Of a stretch of 7,931 bases of DNA, positions 5,864-7,931 are shown piece after piece (the first letter of the stretch is position 1; every line of letters begins with the position of its first letter). The DNA lies in contig RFJD01000060.1 in assembly GCA_003695015.1 (NCBI GenBank), positions 1 to 7,931 on the forward strand. The letters run 5' to 3'. Origin of the DNA: Verrucomicrobiota bacterium (lineage in GTDB: Bacteria; Verrucomicrobiota; Verrucomicrobiia; Limisphaerales; J093). The translations under genes and the position numbers were made by a program. The notes beneath the pieces were generated by a model that was not told the origin of the DNA, searched no databases, and saw only the letters and a program-made list of their open reading frames with translations.

Positions 5864-6496
5864 TCACGCCTCGGTCAACCCGTGGGCCAGCGCGTAACGG
5901 ATCAGCTCCGCCGTCGTCTGCAAGCCCAGCTTCTCGAGCAACCGCGTCCGATAGGTGCTGACGGTCTTTTCGCTGAGGTGCAGTTCGAGGGCGATCTGCT
6001 TGACGGTTTGCCCCCGACCCAACCGCACCAGCACCTCGAACTCCCGGTTCGAGAGGCGCTCATGCGGCGGCCGCCCCCCGCCCTCCTCCAACACCGCGGC
6101 CAACCGCTCGGCCAGAGCCGGGCTGATGTACCGTCCCCCACGCAGAATTCGCCCCACCGCCGCCACCAGTTCCTCCGGGGCCGACTCCTTCGTCAGATAA
6201 CCGGCCGCCCCGGCGCGAATCGTGCGGATGCCATAAGGATCCTCCGGATGCACGCTCAACACCAGCACTGGCAACTGCGGGCGAAGCTGCCGGACGGTGC
6301 GCAGCAGCTCCAAACCGCTGCCCCCGGGCATCTGCAAGTCCAGCACGAGCAAATCCCACTCCCCGCGCTCCAAAGCCGCCAGCGTCGCCGCGATATCGCC
6401 GGCCTCCTCCACGACGCATCCGGCGAAGCTCTCCTCGAGGATCTCCCGCAACCCCCGCCGCACCACGGCATGATCGTCGGCCACCAGGAACTTCAT
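5864..6496 (-). CDS. NarL/FixJ-family response regulator
   Basis: A 210-residue DNA-binding response regulator of the receiver plus LuxR-type helix-turn-helix class, cytoplasmic and expected to be phosphorylated by the kinase encoded just before it. The receiver domain (1-118) keeps the acidic pair Asp7-Asp8 in 'VADDHAVVR', the phosphoacceptor Asp53 in 'LLVLDLQMPGGSG', Ser81 and Lys103 in 'GYLTKESAPEEL'. After a short linker, the output domain (148-205) shows 'LSNREFEVLVRLGRG', then 'IALELHLSEKTVSTYRTRLLEKLG', the GerE/LuxR DNA-binding helices. The ATG at 6496 overlaps the kinase stop as ATGA and has a GGAGG seven bases upstream, which fixes this start over an in-frame extension into the kinase gene. 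It converges on the secreted-protein gene. The target genes cannot be deduced from this window. Confidence 0.96.
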   Translation of the reverse strand: MKFLVADDHAVVRRGLREILEESFAGCVVEEAGDIAATLAALERGEWDLLVLDLQMPGGSGLELLRTVRQLRPQLPVLVLSVHPEDPYGIRTIRAGAAGYLTKESAPEELVAAVGRILRGGRYISPALAERLAAVLEEGGGRPPHERLSNREFEVLVRLGRGQTVKQIALELHLSEKTVSTYRTRLLEKLGLQTTAELIRYALAHGLTEA

Positions 6497-7650
6497 GGCG
6501 CATCCTCCCCCACCCAGGTCTCCATGGCGTCTTCCGGCGGCTCGGCCGGGGCCCACACCCGGACGGTCGTCCCCTCGCCCGGCGCACTCTGGACCACCAC
6601 CCGCCCCCCAACCAGGGCCATCCGCTCCCGCATGCCCAGCAAGCCCAGCGCTTCGTTCTCTTGCAACCGGTCTTCCCGGAAACCAACCCCGTCATCCCGC
6701 ACTTCCAACGCCACTCCCGTGCCATCGGCCGCCAGCCGCACGGACACCCCCGAGGCCTGCGCGTGGCGCGCCACGTTGGTCAGGATCTCCTGAAACACCC
6801 GGAAAACGGCGGTTGCCGTGGCTTCATGCACGGCCGGCATCTTCCCCGGCAGTTCCAGCTTCACGGCGAGGTTGCTGCGGCGCTCGAACTCCCGCACCTG
6901 CCATTGGATCGCCGCCGCCAAACCCAGGTCGTCCAGCACCCCCGGACGCAACTCCGTGCAAAGCCGCCGGGTCGTCTGGACGGTGGCGTCGATGGCGCGG
7001 GCCATCTCCCCGAGCCGCTCCCGCAGGGTGGCCGCAAGCCCCGGGTCCCGCACTCCCGCCAGGCGCCGCTCCAACCACGCCACGTCCATCTTCAATCCGC
7101 TCAGCGCCTGCCCCAGCTCATCGTGAATCTCCCGCGCGATCCGCCGCCGTTCCTCCTCCCGCAAATGCACCAACTGCCGCGCCAACGCCCGGGCCCGCCG
7201 ATGCGCCGCCCGCAACTCCGACACCCCCGCACCACCCGAACCGACCTCGCCGCCGCCTCCCCGGACCAGCGTTTCCAGCCTTTCCCCCAACGTCGCCTCG
7301 ACCTCCCGCGCTCCCAGGAAAATGTCCGTGGCGCCATCCCGGAACGCCTGGACGACCTCCCCCGCCGTCGCGGTCTCTCCGCCGATCGCCAGCACCGGCA
7401 GGCGCCCGAAACCGAGGCGGACCACCTGCACGGGCCGCAGTTCGCCTTCTCCGCCCAATGGCAACACCACCGCCCCGAACCGGCCGGCTTCCCCCTCCTG
7501 GGTCAGCCGCTGCAGGACTGCCTCCACCGAGTCCGCCTCAACCAGCTCCCATCCGCGCCGGTCGGCAATGGCCCGCCGAACCGCCGTCCGCAACGGCGAT
7601 TCCGGGTGAAACATCAACAAGCGCCTTGGTTGGGTCACCGGTTCAGGCAA
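6493..7650 (-). CDS. Soluble sensor histidine kinase (HisKA_3 type) with N-terminal pseudo-receiver domain
   Basis: A 385-residue kinase of the NarX/DegS/UhpB class. Residues about 8-128 have receiver-like layout ('RLLMFHPESPL', 'FGAVVLPLGG', 'LPVLAIGG', 'FRDGATDIFLG') but lack the phosphorylation residues. A glycine-rich linker (131-142) and probable coiled coil (144-170) lead to the dimerisation block 'RRIAREIHDELGQALSGLK', with phosphoacceptor His176. The ATPase part shows the N box 'QEILTNVARHA' (Asn292), 'VRDDGVGF' (317-324) and 'GLLGMRERM' (336-344). No transmembrane segment is visible, so it should sense an internal or protein-borne signal. The listed start is TTG; an in-frame TGA three codons upstream limits extension. 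GTG at 7638 is equally plausible; ATG at 7614, with AAGG nine bases before it, would cut into the first receiver strand. The stop overlaps the response-regulator ATG. Confidence 0.94.
   Translation of the reverse strand: MPEPVTQPRRLLMFHPESPLRTAVRRAIADRRGWELVEADSVEAVLQRLTQEGEAGRFGAVVLPLGGEGELRPVQVVRLGFGRLPVLAIGGETATAGEVVQAFRDGATDIFLGAREVEATLGERLETLVRGGGGEVGSGGAGVSELRAAHRRARALARQLVHLREEERRRIAREIHDELGQALSGLKMDVAWLERRLAGVRDPGLAATLRERLGEMARAIDATVQTTRRLCTELRPGVLDDLGLAAAIQWQVREFERRSNLAVKLELPGKMPAVHEATATAVFRVFQEILTNVARHAQASGVSVRLAADGTGVALEVRDDGVGFREDRLQENEALGLLGMRERMALVGGRVVVQSAPGEGTTVRVWAPAEPPEDAMETWVGEDAP
6504..6510 (-). promoter_or_regulatory. Shine-Dalgarno of the response-regulator gene, inside the kinase gene
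   Basis: GGGGAGG on the minus strand, with its GGAGG core seven bases before the ATG at 6496, lies within the last codons of the kinase gene. It is the strongest ribosome binding site in the window and fixes the regulator's start at the ATGA overlap. It may allow reinitiation and independent loading, so the regulator can be made in excess over the kinase. Confidence 0.65.
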
Positions 7651-7798
7651 TCCAGTTCACAGATTCGTGGGACAGGGTGCCTCTTCCCCGACTCGCGGCG
7701 CAAGTTCATTAGCCTCCGGCCAGCCGCTCCGCCCATTCGCGCCGCCGGATCGATGCCGACCGCGCCGTACCCCGCGCCGCGCCGATTTCGATCCGCTG

Positions 7799-7931
7799 CT
7801 ATCGCCGCCCTCCACCCTCGACCGTCACTTGGATCGAATCCCGGATTCCGTCCCGTCGAAAAGTCACCGGTTCGTTGGCCGCCATCGGCCAGGCGTCGTC
7901 CCACGAATATACCGTGATCCTCGCCCGGCCC
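7799..7931 (-). CDS. Probable 3' end of an unidentified minus-strand gene
   Basis: One minus-strand frame is open from the right edge to a TAG at 7801-7799, encoding the last 43 residues of a protein whose start lies outside the window. It contains 'ITVYSWDDAWPMAANEPV', then 'FRRDGIRDSIQVTVEGGGRR'. The alternating hydrophobic and polar residues look like beta strands and the composition is more protein-like than the other frames here, which give Gly/Arg- or Pro/Arg-rich shadows. I do not recognise a family. It would lie upstream of the kinase gene, in the same direction. Nothing else is definable in the 148-base gap at 7651-7798: I found no convincing -35/-10 pair for the kinase operon and no terminator hairpin with a T-run. 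The call rests on one short open frame and could be wrong. Confidence 0.4.
   Translation of the reverse strand, partial: GRARITVYSWDDAWPMAANEPVTFRRDGIRDSIQVTVEGGGRR

Noticed and set aside
7635..7904. An 89-residue minus-strand frame overlapping the kinase start.
   Set aside because: Gly/Arg-rich with no motif, and overlapped by the more protein-like partial frame ending at 7799. A gene here is not supported.
6495..7917. Two long plus-strand open frames (405 and 418 residues) opposite the histidine kinase.
   Set aside because: Pro/Arg/Ala-rich shadows; the minus-strand kinase has all its catalytic boxes in order.
1..7931. Search for CRISPR repeats, insertion sequences, toxin-antitoxin pairs, phage genes, riboswitches or a novel defence system.
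   Set aside because: No direct-repeat array, transposase, integrase, paired small genes or known aptamer core was seen; the identified genes are housekeeping, regulatory or secreted functions.

Overview
The window reads as ordinary chromosomal DNA from a G+C-rich Gram-negative bacterium, most likely of the Verrucomicrobiota. The best lineage clue is the C-terminus of the secreted protein at 3782-5737: its 'LQES..VTGPW...FFRLR' pattern resembles a tail module that I recall as frequent in secreted verrucomicrobial proteins. This assignment is an inference, not a search result. I see no insertion sequence, integrase, phage gene, CRISPR array or recognisable defence system.

Left part, minus strand (1-3293): a compact four-gene run transcribed leftward from a good sigma70-like promoter (3266-3293). 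In transcription order it holds a YdhF-like aldo/keto reductase, an agmatine deiminase-family enzyme (22-nt gap), the RNA 2',3'-cyclic phosphodiesterase ThpR (1-nt gap) and the radical SAM heme chaperone HemW (ATGA overlap). HemW is cut by the window edge. The spacing says operon; the functions do not form one obvious pathway.

Middle, plus strand (3382-5820): a complete tRNA-Pro(UGG) gene with encoded CCA, then a spacer of about 280 bp with two small hairpins and no convincing gene. Next is a 651-residue exported protein with a signal peptide, a PA14-like region, an SbsA-type Ig-like domain, a ThuA/class I amidotransferase-like domain and the C-terminal tail module. It ends at a strong intrinsic terminator (5783-5820).

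Right part, minus strand (5864-7931): a histidine kinase of the HisKA_3/NarX-DegS type and a NarL/FixJ response regulator, overlapping by ATGA. The kinase has no membrane segment and carries a receiver-like N-terminal domain that has lost its phosphorylation residues. This pair converges on the secreted-protein gene. Upstream of it lies the probable 3' end of another minus-strand gene that enters from beyond the window.

The most unusual items are the soluble kinase with a pseudo-receiver sensor and the domain mosaic of the exported protein. I found nothing that supports calling the window a previously undescribed system.
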